Of a stretch of 5,981 bases of DNA, positions 5,968-5,981 are shown in pieces. The stretch covers positions 1 to 5,981 of the forward strand of contig JAILAA010000088.1 of the NCBI GenBank assembly GCA_024681875.1. The letters are read 5' to 3'. How positions within the stretch are numbered: position 1 is the stretch's first letter; each line of letters begins with the position of its first letter. This DNA comes from Prevotella sp. (lineage in GTDB: Bacteria > Bacteroidota > Bacteroidia > Bacteroidales > Bacteroidaceae). Under the pieces are notes generated by a model that saw only the letters and a list, made by a program, of their open reading frames with translations, was not told where the DNA came from and did no database searches. The position numbers and the translations under genes are program-made.

Positions 5968-5981
5968 ATGATGAAAGACTT
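5968..5981 (+). CDS. Start of an unidentified gene, 3'-partial
   Basis: Two consecutive ATGs (5968 and 5971) followed by AAA GAC, reading MMKD, lie about 22 bases after the promoter -7 box. Only four codons are inside the window, so the product cannot be judged. The call rests on position relative to the promoter. No strong ribosome-binding sequence precedes it, which is normal in Bacteroidetes. Confidence 0.4.

Noticed and set aside
1..5981. CRISPR arrays, tRNA or rRNA genes, complete insertion sequences
   Set aside because: I found no regularly spaced repeats, no cloverleaf or rRNA-like sequence, and no transposase with paired terminal repeats.

Overview
The window looks like Bacteroidales DNA, most likely from a Prevotella-type organism. 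The RND and outer-membrane efflux proteins have Bacteroidetes-style sequences. The tyrosine-recombinase fragments belong to the Bacteroidetes arm-binding/SAM-like integrase type. A near-perfect Bacteroidetes promoter (TAnnTTTG at -7 with TTTG about 20 bases upstream) sits near the right end. The genus is an inference from protein style only.

Region 1 (1-4346) is the end of a tripartite drug-efflux operon, visibly GC-rich and all on the + strand. The inner-membrane RND pump enters from the left with roughly its first 37 codons outside the window, and it is split by a frameshift near 1133-1140, just after transmembrane helix 4. The remaining pump reads cleanly to 3051. It overlaps by four bases (ATGA) with a complete NodT/OprM-type outer-membrane factor (3048-4346). 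The periplasmic adaptor is presumably upstream of the window. If the frameshift is real, the cell makes the outer-membrane channel but only two halves of the pump.

Region 2 (4347-5672) is AT-richer and is a string of small, damaged genes packed with almost no spacer: (a) an 84-codon ORF whose body is the C-terminal part of a nucleoside 2-deoxyribosyltransferase-like protein behind a hydrophobic leader; (b) a dead secreted-repeat protein with three in-frame stops and one frameshift; (c) the first 51 codons of a small conserved protein, cut off exactly at (d) the start of a tyrosine recombinase N-terminal fragment; and (e) a second, diverged copy of the same recombinase segment fused in the same frame and interrupted by a TGA where the first copy has Trp. 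No catalytic recombinase domain remains. I read this as the wreckage of one or more mobile elements or gene-capture events next to the efflux operon.

Region 3 (5673-5981) has no convincing intact gene. It holds a possible frameshifted 40-codon remnant, a perfect 10-bp inverted repeat, a good Bacteroidetes promoter, and the first codons of a gene that leaves the window on the right.

I do not see a coherent new system. The most unusual features are the serial start-codon seams and the fused double integrase fragment.
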